NCBI RefSeq assembly: GCF_000346465.2
Contig: NC_034009.1
Location: 15,664,950 to 15,728,949 of the forward strand
DNA: 64,000 nt
Source: Prunus persica
Taxonomy: Eukaryota; Streptophyta; Magnoliopsida; Rosales; Rosaceae
Direction of reading: 5' to 3'
Positions 32,401 through 45,546 of this stretch are shown here, piece after piece. The position numbers and the translations under genes are program-made. Each line of letters opens with the position of its first letter. The stretch's first letter is position 1. The notes under the pieces are model-generated. The model did no database searches. It saw nothing but the letters and a program-made list of their open reading frames with translations, and had not been told where the DNA came from.

Positions 32401-35400
32401 GCAAAACATACTATTTATATCCCCAAAAAAAAACCACAAACACAAAATAATTATCACAAAGGTTAAGAAAACTATAAAGCATTAAGCAGTAAAATAAACA
32501 GATTGGCAGATAATCAGTAAGTCCAGTCAAGGATGAACAGGACAAAACATAGAATAAATAATCTTTAAAAAAGGATTGTGAATAAAATATGAGAATTAAC
32601 TCACTTGAAAAGAAATCAATAGCCCATTCTGACAATGCTTCCATCATCAACGGCCAAAGACTCCACATATCCAAAGATATTGTTGGAGAGAAAAATGTCA
32701 TATATGACACAATTTCCAAAACCTCTTCAAAAACCTCTGCAAGAGAAACATCAAGAGGGGATGCAGAACTGTTGGTGTTGATCAACAATATGTATTATAT
32801 GAATATAAGAAACACAACATTTTCCATCAATAAGTAAGATGAAGGATGCACTCAAACCTATGTTTAATGCTCACATAATTTATTTATTTTTTCTTTCCTT
32901 TCTCCCGACTTAGCTTTTTTTGTCTTGGCCAGACACTTTAGAGAGGAGATCGGAGGAACAGAAAATCCCGAAGCTTTTTTATATTCTTATATTAAAAACA
33001 ACTGCAATATGCAGAATTAACGAAATTGATGGCATGGAGTTTGGACTCATCGACAGCAGCTTGCTCAAATAAATAACAGTGACCCCAACACTTGGGAAGA
33101 CAGGGCAACAAACTAACTTTTAAGCAGGACTTGACAGAAGTACTAGGCATACAAGACAAAGGAAAATAAGTATCATCCAAACCTTGGCCATCAGTTGTCA
33201 ACATTCTGCGCATTATAGGAAGCAAAGTTGGTTCAACTTGGACAAAAAGGTGAGGAAGCCTGCTCACTGATTCAAGAATGGTGCTAATAGCACGCAAACA
33301 ACCAACTGCTGCCAAAGCACCAGGATCATCAGCATCATCATCAGCTTCAGCTGTATTCATACACCTCCAAAATGCAGCAGCCTAAAGAGAACAAAACACA
33401 AGAATTAGGCAAGCATGTTTCACGATGATTGCAGAAGTGCTCTCAAAACGCGGAAAAGTAAATATTACCAGATTTTGGCATAAACCAAGGGCATAAGGTG
33501 CCATTTCCTCCCCGAACTTGTCCACTATTGTTTCCAGAGTAAAGACAAGATCCTCATTCTCCACCTCATTCATGAGCTTGAAGAACTCTGAACAGAAAAA
33601 TGTACAGATTGGGTAAGTCTCATGATTAGTGCTAACGATGCATAGCAAAGTTTTCCATGCCACATACCGTCAAGAAGCTGAGGAAGAATAGGTCGGATCT
33701 CATTCAAATCTGCATAGCATACGAAAAAGATTACATACATAAAAAAAATAATAATAATAACTACATAAATGCAAGATCCACAGTGGAGAGCTGTATATAT
33801 ACCTCTGCAAGCTTCAACAAAGGAGCGCAATGCAAAAACTGAGTCAACTCGAACAGGAAGTTCTGGATCCCGCATCCCCGCAACAACACTATGCAATGCT
33901 TTACGGAAATTGTTTGAGTCTGAGAAGTTAATATGGGCATACTGTCCAGCGACCCAGGCTGCCTAATATTCATGTCATAATTCAAGCTAAGAATAACTCT
34001 TTGACATAAAATAACAATAATAAAAGAAATTCCAAGATAATTTCATAAAATAAACAGTACAATGAATAGAGCAAAAACTATACAAAAGGGAAGAATCGGG
34101 TACGAAGCACATATTAAATTCAAAATTGTTGGAAATGTAAGAATGAATAATACAGAAAATCTACTCTCCTAAATTATACAAGGGGGAACACGATATATTT
34201 AGAACATTGTGGAAATGAAGAAAAGAAAACCAAAGACTATTGCTCAACACATATTACAGCTGACCAGCTTCGTTATTAAGCAACAAACATGACTTTTTTT
34301 TATTTGAAAAAATAAATAATATTTTACTGCATCTAACAATAAAATACAAGGGTGCCCAAGATGGCCACAAAAAGAAAACTAAACAGAGATATTATTAGCC
34401 ACAACTCTATGGTTGACCAAAATGATCATCACACCCAGCAAAAACCAGAAAATGGTTAACACACCCATGCTATGACAGCTGCTGGGCTCCAACAGTCACA
34501 AAGGCATATTCAACACAAGGTTTTCCATATTCCTTGTTCTTATCCGCTGAGTCATCCTCAGCGGTCCTTGTCCTAGGGTTTTCTGTATAGTCTCTTGTGT
34601 ATATATATACACCTTTTACCTGTAAATGTCAAGAGCGGCAGTCTTTTATTGTCTCATACATTGATTGTAACCCATCATCAATATTAATACCTACAGACCT
34701 TTTTCCTTCTCAGTATGAATGTTATCAGATATAACAGTTACACAAACAAACCCTTAACTTGAAGAAAAAGAAAGCCATGGAAACTAGCAAATGGTGCCTT
34801 TCCATATACTAGCCAATGAATCCAAAAAAAAATGTCTCTAAAGTATGTAGAAATTGATGCCCATAGTGAAGACGATAATCTAACTTTCTCCCATAACGTT
34901 GTAAAACATTACTGACACCATTTCCTCTGGTTGCATCATGAATAGCTTGATCCATTTCATTTTAGAATCTAATGAGGTTCATTTACACTATTAATAAGGG
35001 AACCCTCTTTGTTTCTGGACAGCGATGCTGTCCCCATTTCACCGGCAACTTTGATAACAGACAAAGGAACCAGTGATGTTCTATAGTTCAACTTACAATG
35101 GATTTCCCTTTGATATTTCCAACCCAGCTTCTTGTTTACGGGGCCCTCTCTCTTTCCACCAATAACTCCCACTATGTTGCACATGCATCGAATGAGCACA
35201 CACCTTTCTATTATGCATGCATATATAGTGTGTATTTCGAGTTGCCAGGTAACAGCTGGTTGCTGTGTAGCACTCTGGAGTGTAAGCCAATTTTTTGCCT
35301 TTTTTTTTTTCTGATTCTAAGACAACCTGGGTTACTTTTCCTTGGAGTCTCAAGACCATCACGGTCCACCTCTTTTTTAATATGCAATACTTTCTTGCAT

Positions 35401-38400
35401 GGGTACAACAAGTAACCGAATAAATACAAGTACAATAATGCTAACATACAAAAAGAATTTTATGTAACAAACCTTAGCTCTAAGATGGCCAACAGGACTG
35501 CTAAACTCAGGGAATACATGTTGCACCAACATACGCTCAAGTTCAGACTTGTAGGGTTCAGTTTGTTTCAGTCTATCACAAAGTGCTCCAATAGCAAGAA
35601 GAGCACCATCTTTTTGTCGATATGGCTTGTATTCCACTGGCGCTTCATCATACCTAGATCAGGAAACAAGAAACTTATGAGGAAAAAAAACCAATGTCAA
35701 AGCACCAAAATGTATGTATCGTTTTCAAAAGATACCTCTTAAAAATTTCGACAATGAACTGAATAAACTTATGAAGATTTTCCTTTCCACGTTTCCTAAC
35801 CAACTCACTCACAAAATCCATGGAAGCTGTCCTGGGACTGTACAAGTCTTCAATGATATCTGCACCAGCATGAAAACAGATAAATCACCAACGAAACAGA
35901 GATCATCAAGCAATAAAACGAGATAGTGAAGACTGACCATAACCCTTCCTGACATATTCATGTGGGTCTTCATCCCAAAGCTTTAGATCATTGTCGTTGA
36001 AGCACATAAGGGGAAAAACAATCTCAAAAAGAAGAACATCAAGTCGAGGTTGCAGCAGATTATACATGCTATTCTTCGAGATACTGCATATACATATTTA
36101 ACAAATGAGAGGTTAGGGAGACACCAAATTGTTTACACATATCTCACCACTAGAACAGTACAATAAGAAATTCACAAGTTAATTAACAAATATAACATAG
36201 CTGTAAACACAAATTTCCTATTGAAGGTTGACAGTACAAAATACACCACTCAACAACACAAGAAGACCCCCACACAGTATAAGCGTGTGAGGAGGGTTGG
36301 GGTTGTGAGGAGTTAACATAGAGAGAGTGAGGTGGAAGCAGTTCTATCTCCTTTCAAACATGGGGTATATTTGTAGATTTTTTTAAAATGGGTTTAGGGT
36401 TCAAATGGGTTCTGTTAAATGATAGCATGGATATGTTCAACGAATTTCTCTTTGGGGCTATACATTAGTCACATGAAATAAGCTCACTTCCAAAACTGGG
36501 GTTCATGTCTTCATGTAACTACAAGCAAAATTCAAGCACATGTATTATTCATAAGATCATAGTCATTTTAAAATTGACAGGATAATAAATAAAAATCCAA
36601 CATTGCCATTTTAAGGATAATAAAATGGAAAAGTAAAATCAGCACCTAATAAGACAAAACAAAACAAAACGAAATAAAAGGACTTAACCTATGAGGAACA
36701 AAATTGCCCACCTATTGCTTAAATACTGAAGAACGAGATTGATCACTCTGTCAGGTAAGTAGCCACCAGTTCGGATCACATTCAACAAATTTAAGTGACA
36801 CTCCAGAATCTTCCCAGCATAATTCTTCTGAAACATTTGAGCAAATGCTCTGTTTTCTGGGTTTTGAAGTTTTAAATCTCCAAACCTAGGGATCAACATG
36901 TAAAAAGAGATGAAATGTCAGAAATATGCTTTAAAATGCAAGCCACAGATCTTGTTCAGTTTTTATTTAATCTAAAAGTTTACCGAGTGTACAGCCGATT
37001 TAAAATGTGAACGGTCCATTTCTTCACCTTCCACCACCCCCATGCTTTTCTAAGCTCAGGATCAGAAGGTTGGCCTTCCAAGGGAACAGGTCTCTCCAAT
37101 ATGTTTAAGAAAAGCATCATCCAAGCATTGAACACATTGGCATCAAATAGTTGCTTTGGAATCTCCAGCTGAAAAGAGACGCCAAAAAAATATACGTAAA
37201 TAATGCTAGTGTACAATTTATCTATACTATTAGATATAAATGATTCCTTTGACCTCTAATTTTTTTCTGAATCAATAGTAATAAAGGTTGAAAAGGTCTT
37301 CTTGAAAAATTTCAAATCCTATCAAGTACTCACTATAACCAAAATGGACACATTCTGAATTTAAAATAAAATAAACATAAAACCTGATAACTAAAAAAGG
37401 AACAAAACTATAAATCCTTTGCATCTATGTTTTTATGCAAAGGACAAGCTATCAATATACCTAAATTAACACACATCTATATATAACTAAAGAGCCTATG
37501 TTTTGTTAGAGATACTAGTATAAGAATAGGCAGGATTATAAACGTAGTATAGAAATATCTGCACAATTAGACAGGAAATAAATGAAACTTTGAGTGAGGT
37601 ATCCGCATGCCTCTTTCTTGCATAAGTAAGATAGAAAAGACAAAAGGAGGCATGCTGAGAAATTAACAATATCTCTTCTTTAAAAAGTTGGGTTGCTAGC
37701 AATTCTATTAATAGAGTTTGCAGAATATCCACCAGCACGAGGTTTATTAAAAAAGGGATACGTATCACCCATTAATATCCATGTAACCAACACAAACTTG
37801 ACACTTGAATCCACTACAGAAGCACAATGAAAAAATCTCTGTCCAGAACATACATATATGGATGACCAGAAAATTTTGCAGATAAGCTTGATCAAATCTG
37901 CCACTTCCAGTGATGGGTTAGGAATTTGGACAAGCCTGCTGAATATATTGAGTAGAGGCGGGAATGTCTCCTCAACAATGCGATAAACTGGGGTCCTCTC
38001 CTCATCAGATTTGAACCTAATAATATAAATAACAAGAAAATTTTCATTACTAAATCTGAAGGTACATATCACGCCAGTATTAAAATTGGAAGGCTTCTCC
38101 TTTGCTCTTCAAGACTTAGAAATACTAGAATCATTACATATTAATAATTAAAAACCAATTTTCCGTAACATGGCTATCATAACAGCTTCTGAAAAGCACA
38201 GATACTGTGTTATAGAGAACAAACAAAAACCGCAGAATTTTTAATGTCTGTTCAGTCTCATTTGGGTGCACAGTGGTTTCAACTACTTATAAGTTATTAA
38301 AAAAAAATTATAATATTATGAAAATAGCTGAAAAAGTGAGAACTTCTGTATCTGTCAGTAGTTCTGATCTGCATCACAAGTAAGATTTGGATATTGCTTC

Positions 38401-40205
38401 CTGAATAAATTGAAGATATGAGCAGATAGTTATTAAGATTTTGCATTGTACAAACTATAAGGAATATGCAACTTAGATACTCATTCTAATCACTGGAGCA
38501 GATGAAATTAGTAAATATCATCCGTGAGTGCATTCTGTGATATGATAGAAAGAGAAATATAATAGATAAGTAATTCTCTTAAATACTGATACTGTACTGT
38601 ACTCCACGTAGGTGATGACATTGACCATATGTATAGTCTTGAGGAAGTACGGAATGTGAATTAGAGAATGACAAGCATTGCTCTGAATTAGAAATGGAAC
38701 AATGGTGGTCTAGAAAAATACATATAGCCATGATACTTGAACAATCCTATATTTCTAACGTTTGGGTGGACTGAATCCAATTCCACACTTCCACCACTGT
38801 AGTGACAATTTCACACTAGTGTCAGTCTACATTACTAGATATATGCAAAATCCGACACACAAACATACATATATACAAAAAAAGATTGTTACAAGGACAA
38901 CAGGAACCTTAGTTATCAAGTAACCAAATAAATTAAGGGAAAACTTGAAGCCTATATTACAACTATAATAGATATGAAGAACATCGTATATGAGCACATT
39001 AGTCTTCATTATCTATGTTTCAAACTAACTTTGGGTTCAAATCAGTAGCATGCCTCAGAAAGAAAAATAGCTAAAGTTTAAAAGAACAGCATAAAACAGT
39101 ATGACTTACTCATATTTTCTAGAGAGAATCCGCAAAACAAACAAAGCTCCATAGACTTGTTGATCTTGTAAGTTATGTTTCACCCAGTCTAAAAGGTGTG
39201 GCCACTGCTCAGGGTAATCAGCATGAATAATTGTCTTTAGGCACTCACCTAGCTGTACCCTGTACAACATGACATTTGACATCGCCAGCACATAAGAAGA
39301 TGAAAACACACACAGTTCCACAAGGCACCATATTATAAAGAACTAGAAAACTAAAACTACAGAGTATTTAATGTCCGTAAACTGACAGACATAGTAGTTA
39401 CATCTACCTATAAATAACTGAAATAGAAAACAAAATCATAGCAATACTACAAAAAGTACCTTAACAATGGGGGAACCTGTGTAACAAAGACTAGAATGTG
39501 ATCCCTCACCACGTCTTTATCACTCTGTGATATCTTCTGCTGCTCATCTACATCAACACGCAAAGAATAAGCAACTGGAATACCAGCGGGGCTAGGATAC
39601 TAGCTAAATAACATAATCATGACATACCGGGATCAAGCGGTGACCAATTCTTCGCAATGAAATTCTTGAAGTGGATACTGCCAACTTGCCGCACAGCCAT
39701 GTCACAATTGCCATCGACTATAATTTGCAACAGTCTGACCAAATGCTGTGGTGTGTACTGAAACTGTAAAAGAAAATCCAACATTAAAGACGACATCACA
39801 GCACAGCATGAGACAATCGCACATACAGAAAAGAAGGTCATTTCTATGCATCTATTATCGACTCACTATAATTCATCACACACAAAAGTCAACATAAAAC
39901 TCAAAACTAAATATAAATCCTCATATCTCTAATAAGTTCTCAGAATCACTTATCTTCTTTTCAAAAGCAAGTAAACCTATATCAAATTGCACAATCAAGG
40001 TCAATTCTGATTACTCACAATTATGCGTCAAAATTATATCCAATTAACCAAAAATTTGGAAAAATAACTTCGACACAAGGCATTACATGAAAATTTAATT
40101 CAAACAATAACGAACCTGATTGAGGCTTTGCTCAGCGGCTTTACGTTCATCCGGATTGGGGCTGAGAGCAGCTTGCAGTATTACAGCGAGGCCCGGAAGA
40201 TCCAT
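29421..40205 (-). CDS. SAD2: SAD2, importin-beta-family nuclear transport receptor (complete, 22 exons)
   Basis: Karyopherin that carries cargo through nuclear pores in a Ran-GTP-dependent way. In Arabidopsis SAD2/EMA1 affects ABA response, trichomes and miRNA loading. ATG is at 40205-40203 ([20 protein letters not shown]) and TGA at 29423-29421. Exons: 40116-40205, 39628-39763, 39460-39547, 39110-39259, 37854-38016, 36984-37168, 36712-36885, 35938-36083, 35736-35859, 35473-35653, 33803-33962, 33668-33709, 33469-33587, 33183-33381, 32605-32736, 31891-31994, 31405-31584, 31056-31195, 30767-30906, 30385-30545, 29679-29805 and 29421-29581. They sum to 3,102 nt, an open frame of 1,033 residues with GT/AG borders. 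It has an importin-beta N-terminal domain (about residues 20-100), HEAT repeats, and an acidic Asp/Glu stretch at about 890-960, as in importin-7/8 proteins. No damage was seen. Confidence 0.95.
34455..34735 (+). repeat. Possible Copia solo-LTR remnant in SAD2 intron 10
   Basis: The order of a TATATATACACC box (about 34601), a downstream leader, a poly(A)-like ATCAATATTAATACC region and a tail '..TTCTCAGTATGAATGTTATCAGAT' resembles a Copia LTR followed by the tRNA-Met primer site TGGTATCAGA. The ends and target duplication are unclear. Confidence 0.3.
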
Positions 40206-40319
40206 ATCCGGATAACTGACGATCGGAAGTCTAATTTGATCAAAAATTCGACGATCAGAATTGATCCGAATCTAAACCCTAGCAGGAAAATGTATATGCG
40301 AATGGGAGAGAGTAGTGAC

Positions 40320-40400
40320 GACTTACTAGGGTTTAGACAACTTGCGGAGAGAGACAGCTAGAGCAGTGTGCTGCTATTTAAAGCACTAGGGTTTACGGTT
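40320..40400 (-). promoter_or_regulatory. SAD2 core promoter with two telo-boxes
   Basis: On the minus strand upstream of the ATG: a TATA-like CTTTAAATAGC at 40383-40373, flanked by two AAACCCTA telo-box motifs (40394-40387 and 40334-40327). A GA/CT-rich leader follows. Telo-boxes near the start site are common in plant housekeeping genes. Confidence 0.55.
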
Positions 40401-40802
40401 GTTAAACTAAAATCGTTTTCTGGAAAAAATAAAAAAAAAATTTAAAAAAACCTAAAAATCACACGTGTTCAGAAAGGAAAAAGAAAAAGCAATGTAGGTT
40501 ACTGATTGTTGATAAGACAATAGTTGGAAAAAGTTATTTACACTAACACCTCATATGGTTTTTATAAAATCCTTTAATATTTTAAAATTCACATAAACAA
40601 GGGTTTTTCCACTGAAAAAATAATCAACGAAAAAGGATTTTGTCAAAACAATTTAAAACCTTAAGGAATGTTTGTATAATTTCTGAAACGTCATGAAGTT
40701 TTGTGAAAACACTGAAAACCTCAGGGGTGTTAGTATAAATAACTCTTTATTAAAAGGATTTTATGTCGTTTTCTCCTTTACCATCAAGCTAATCAAACTT
40801 TA
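40401..40802. other. AT-rich upstream spacer of SAD2
   Basis: No gene seen. Probably carries distal SAD2 promoter sequence. Confidence 0.4.
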
Positions 40803-40846
40803 CAAGAGTCTAATAATGAAAGTCTAGAGTCTGCGTAAGACTCTGA
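40803..40846 (-). repeat. Duplicate of part of SAD2 exon 22 (left half)
   Basis: 44 bp matching 29510-29553 with about two mismatches, including the run AGTCTAGAGTCTGCGTAAGA. It is the first half of a duplicate whose second half lies at 42456-42500. Confidence 0.85.
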
Positions 40847-42455
40847 GGGCTTGTTTGTTACACTGTACAGGCATAGATAGGCTTGGCTAAGATTTTGTCC
40901 CATGTTTGTTTCATTCAGTTCTAATTTTAAGTGAGATTAATTAATATGGGCCCCACGAAAAAAAACTTCTTAGGAGTTCTTAGTGAAACTCGTCTGGAGA
41001 GGAAGGACTAACAGTCCCGACCCAAGCGATGAGCAACCAACCCTACCTAAGCTCCCCACAACCACTAACCCCCCAAGTGGCAACCACAACCACCAGCCAC
41101 GACTACCAGCCATGACCACCAGACACAACCACCTAAGAAGGAATAGACAAAATAGAAGAGGAAGAGGAGAGAAGATAAAATTTTCGAAAAAACAGAGAAG
41201 GAGAAGACAGAATAGAAGAGGAATAAAAGAGAAAGAGAAGAGAAAATTTTCAAAATAAATAAATAAAGAGAAAAGTAGACAGAAGAAGATGAGAGAGAGA
41301 ATAAGAATATGAAATAGATGCAAAGAAGAAGAAGATGAAAGAGAATCAGAGAGAAAGACGAGGAAGAAGAGGAAGAAGGGGAAAGAGAGAGAGAGAAGAA
41401 AAGTCAAAAAAATATTTTAAAAACTTACTTTAAATTTTTTTTAGTCCTAGTCCAATCAAACATATATCAAATGCAGTACATGTGTTATCCAACTTATGAC
41501 AGGCCAAGCCAATCCAAGATAGTCCCAGTATTTGTTGGAATTTTTGTGAGTATTTCAAAATACAAAATTAATTTATCTAATTTATATTGAAAGTGAAATT
41601 TTAAATGTTTGATTTAATTCTATTTTATGAAAATTTTAAACTTCTTTCGTATTGGTTTTGAATAAATTGGACATTAATTTGTTGTCGGTTTTTATATGTC
41701 CTTTGTGGTCTTAATTGGTTTATTTCCGTTAACTTTTTGTATCAATTTATTTTATCATTTAAATAAGTTAAATGCCTTTGGTTTTACAATAGTGGTTGAA
41801 CGTTTTGATTCCAAAGCTTTATTGCATGAGTTAATTGCTTAGTTGGGATCAGATTTTACCATTTGAGCAATAGCCTTCAGTTTTATTCTTAACGTGCAAA
41901 TGTGTTTTAATTTCTTGGTTAATAACCCAACATTCACTGGAGTCAATAAGCTTATATATACACCAAAAAGAGAAATCAGATTGGCACTTTTCTTCATTAT
42001 TTTCTCCTTCACATTCTTGAGTTTGTGTTCCAATTTGTTTTTTTTTATCAAGGGAAAGATTCGAGTTGTTCATCCGGCCCAAATATTGCGAGTGTATGCT
42101 TATGAGGGTCATAGGTTGTTGTACCCTGAAGGGTAGGGCGCCATACAACTTTGCTACACCGAGACATTGTCTCCAATAGGCGAAATCTACTCTTAAGGAC
42201 AGTAACTACACGCCTCAACCTAAAACTATTATTCTACTCAAGTATATATCAATGAAGACAAACTTCTACATCCCAAAAGATAAGTATTTTACGGTACTTC
42301 TATTAATTTTATTTAATATATCATATCAATGTAAATTACAATTTTCTTATATATATTTTTTGTGATGTTTTGCAAGAAAAGCAGCATTCATAGACCAATT
42401 TCTCCAACAATATTTAGTCCAGTACATGACAGTCCGCCGTACTAAACGACCCCTG
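40847..42455. mobile_element. 1.6-kb insertion splitting the SAD2 duplicate
   Basis: The termini look like imperfect inverted repeats: GGGCTTGTTTGTTACACTGT on the left and GGGTCGTTTAGTACGGCGG read inward from the right. A second inward-facing end-like block (GGGACTATCTTGGATTGGCT) lies near 41520 on the minus strand, so two small DNA elements may be joined or nested. A 300-bp GA-rich tract at about 41110-41400 makes long spurious frames. No transposase was recognised. Confidence 0.5.
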
Positions 42456-42500
42456 CAACACTAACGGATATGATACTTGCATGCCTAGCCTACACAAGCA
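42456..42500 (-). repeat. Duplicate of SAD2 intron 21/exon 22 border (right half)
   Basis: Matches 29552-29592 (GATACTTGCATGCC and TACACAAGCA), with a 5-bp insertion TAGCC. It continues the duplicate exactly where the left half at 40803-40846 stops, and it crosses the splice acceptor, so it was copied from genomic DNA. Confidence 0.8.
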
Positions 42501-42593
42501 TTGGTTTGCCGAATATTTTGAAAATGTGTGGCAATGTTTGGGCCTGAAAAAATCACGATGATGGGCCCAACAAAGATCATTGGACCTCTATTA

Positions 42594-43529
42594 CGGGGTG
42601 CGGATCCGCTGTCCCCAAATTGGGTGTCCCTCCAATAGTTTGTTGACACATGTTAACTAACTTAACAGAGAGTTATTAACTCTTCATGACAATTTTAAAA
42701 AATAAAAAATAAAAAAAACCAAATTACGACGTCGTATGCAAGAGAGCAGTACTTGCGTCTTCTCCATTCTCCACCCTCCCTCAAACTCAGGTTGTTCATT
42801 CGTTGCATCTCCAGTCCAATGCCCTTGTCTATGTTCTACCACAATAGGCCGACTTCAATATTTACCTCATTGTCAACTATTATGCAAGCTTCACTCAATT
42901 AATTTGATTTTAGGGCATGACTGAATTTTGGGGTTTTTCATGTGTTTGGTTATCTATGAAGAATTTGTGAATTAAATACTTAATTGGAGTTTAATCGAGT
43001 GCTATTAGGACCTCAAGATTTATAATTTTTTTTTCTCACCTATGAGGTGATACAAATCCTTATCATTTCGACTAATTGAACTAGCAATAGGTGGGAGGAT
43101 CTCTTTACTTTAACATGTCGAGTGTAGCTTAGTACCTGCTTATTCTTTGATTGAACGTCTGAACCTTATCAACATGAAATGAGAATTCCATTATGTGAAC
43201 TTTTGCTGAAACTCAAACTTTCTCTTTTACTTTGTGTTTTGTTTCACTTGGTTCGTGCCTTCAATCAATTGATATACTAATTAGTTTTTCTTTTTTTTAG
43301 AGATTAGGAGGAAATGAATAGGTGTAGGTGGATTTTGCAAGGGTTTTTCCTTGAAAGACATGAATTTGATGGAGAGTGGAGAATTGGAGAAGACACACAA
43401 TATTTTGTTCTTATTTTTTAAAAATAAAATTCCAAATAAAAAAGTTAACAAAGTTAAACATTTGTTAAGTTAGTTGACATGTGGGGGGGACATAGGGGGA
43501 CACCTAATTTTGGGATGGCGGATCCGCTC
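42594..43529. mobile_element. Mutator-like element with non-repeat interior (Pack-MULE-like candidate)
   Basis: A 936-bp element flanked by the exact 9-bp duplication CCTCTATTA (42585-42593 and 43530-43538). Terminal inverted repeats of about 70-110 bp both contain GCGGATCCGC and AACTAACTTAAC. Between the arms, about 42730-42930 and beyond, lies moderately GC-rich unique DNA, unlike the AT-rich arms. That could be captured host sequence, but I do not recognise it. Confidence 0.75.
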
Positions 43530-44663
43530 CCTCTATTATGAAACCTAAGATATTAGGGCTGAGATTTTCACTCGACAAACCAAATAACCAACCGACCCGA
43601 CTTGATTTTTTGAACTGAAAATTCGTCTACCTCGATATGGGTTGGTATTTGACCAGTTTTTGGGACCAACCCGACTACAACGGTTGTTGAGAACTGAACT
43701 GACATTAAAAACAACCTTAATATTTGAGATGTTGGAGCGAGCGATTTTTGAACTCATGACCACCAACTTCAAGTATTACCTCCAAACCATTGCGTTGCTA
43801 AGTCTTGTGAAATATTTGCATAACCAATGAATTTAATCCTTCCCATTTACGAGAAATTAGGAAAAAAAAAAAAAAAGCAGGTAACCCTAACTCATTTATC
43901 CCAGCCACCACTTTTCTCCCTTTTTTTTTTCCCTTTCTCTTGTCTTCCCCCTTTTCTTTTTTTGAAAACCTTAGCCGCCCACAACCATTTCATCTCCTCT
44001 TCTCTTCCTCAACCAGATGATTGGCTTCCTTTGTCAAACAACATGATGGCACAGCAGCTACAAAATGGAAAAAGACGATTAGAATCACAAGTCAAAACCA
44101 AAAGAGTGAACCGCAAGAAGAAGAAACCCTAGTTTGTGGCAAAACAGAAAATATATATATGAAGCCTACTCAGCCCGGCCTAGCTGTAGCACAGCCATAA
44201 CACAGCGGCCAAGCCGCAATGTCGACTCAGTTCAAAAAGGAAAAAGAAAAAAGAAAGAGGCAACAACAATCACTAGCAGCTCTCTTCTTCATAAATTTTT
44301 TTTTTCCTTTTTTGGAAAAGGTCTCTCTGTTTTCCTCAAGGACTAAATGGATGACAAACAAGTTCATGTGTCTTTAAAAATGTTAAGAGGGTATAATAAA
44401 GTGCAGCAGGAGTTAGGAATGTTACGCAATGTTAAGATCGTTGCATTTATGTCTGTTTAATAGGCGAAAGAGGCAATTGATTTGAACGACGAGGAAATTG
44501 AACCAGTGCCAGATGAAAAGGAATATAGAGATGCCGCAATATTTCTTGTTAATGCTAAACTTCATAAGGCCTTCTCCAATCCATTTGGGGCTAAACCCAA
44601 ATTTTCCCCCTCCAAAAAGTAACTATTTGGGTTTTCCCGGACTCAAACCGTTTTTCCCCCAAC
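43530..44663. other. Spacer with one exon-like block
   Basis: Mostly low-complexity noncoding DNA. At 44464-44577 an acceptor-like TTTAATAG precedes an open stretch reading AKEAIDLNDEEIEPVPDEKE, which looks like a stray exon. No matching neighbours were found. The 43545-44346 frames are low-complexity artefacts. Confidence 0.35.
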
Positions 44664-45538
44664 TAGGGATGGCAATAATACTCGTCGGGTCGGGTCCCCA
44701 ACCCTAACGAGGAGAGTTTTTGGGGGGAAATTAGGGTCGGATACGGGGATCCCCAAATTTGCAAAATCCCCCGTCATGGATGGGCCAGGGATGGTATTGT
44801 TATCCCCATCCCCTAACCGGCCTGATAAGTAATATATTTATTTATAATTAATATATTAATATATATTAATATAATATAATAAACAAAGTTACCCTAGGGT
44901 CGCTCCTTATTCTAGATACATTGCATAGGGTTGGCACGCACAGCGGCACAGTCAGATGAGCTTATCTGATACATTGTTTAACCAAACTTGGCAACATCAT
45001 AGTGGATTGATCTAATATGGTGAGGATCATGAACAGACCATGAATGAAGATGAGGGGTTGGCCACGTGCTGCTGCTTTTGTTGGTTGTTAGGAAAACCAA
45101 AATCCTAGAACAGACCATGACTGATGAGGAAATAAAAGTTGAAGGTTAAAACTCAAAAGTGTTTACAAAAAAACAAAGTTTTTGTAAGCCATCAAGTAGG
45201 TCATATATGAATTTGGGTTCTAAGTTTTGTTCGTATTCAAAAAAGATGATATCTTATCGAATTTTTTGAGCAATTGCACATCAAGGTTCTCTGTTTAAGA
45301 TTTCTTTCAAATCAAGTTCACATGTAAAAGGTCAGCAAGGTTCTCTCTTTGATAGTTTTCTATTGTAAAAAAATATTGTACCTTCCAATTGAAAACCGGG
45401 GATTGGGGCTGGTATGGGAGGCACTTCCCCGACGGGGATTCCTTAAAAAGCCTAAACCAAGGATTGGGGCGGGGATGAGGACTGGGGACGGGGATGATAT
45501 TGTCATACCCGGACCTAACCGGCCCGTTGCCATCCCTA
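44664..45538. mobile_element. hAT-type non-autonomous transposon
   Basis: An 875-bp element bounded by the exact 8-bp duplication CCCCCAAC (44656-44663 and 45539-45546). The ends are inverted: TAGGGATGGCAATAATAC on the left and TAGGGATGGCAACGGGCCGG read inward from the right. Subterminal GC-rich repeats such as CCCCATCCCC and GGGGATGATATTG mirror each other. An 8-bp duplication with TAGGGATGGCAA ends is typical of plant hAT elements. No transposase. Confidence 0.85.
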
Positions 45539-45546
45539 CCCCCAAC

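Noticed and set aside
35093..35447. Frames in the 33963-35472 SAD2 intron
   Set aside because: Intronic, overlapping on both strands, no recognised protein.
40970..41407. Long Phe/Leu/Ser-rich minus-strand frame
   Set aside because: It comes from a GA-rich low-complexity tract; no conserved protein features.
43827..44132. 101-residue plus-strand frame
   Set aside because: Poly-Lys and poly-Phe from A- and T-runs; low complexity.
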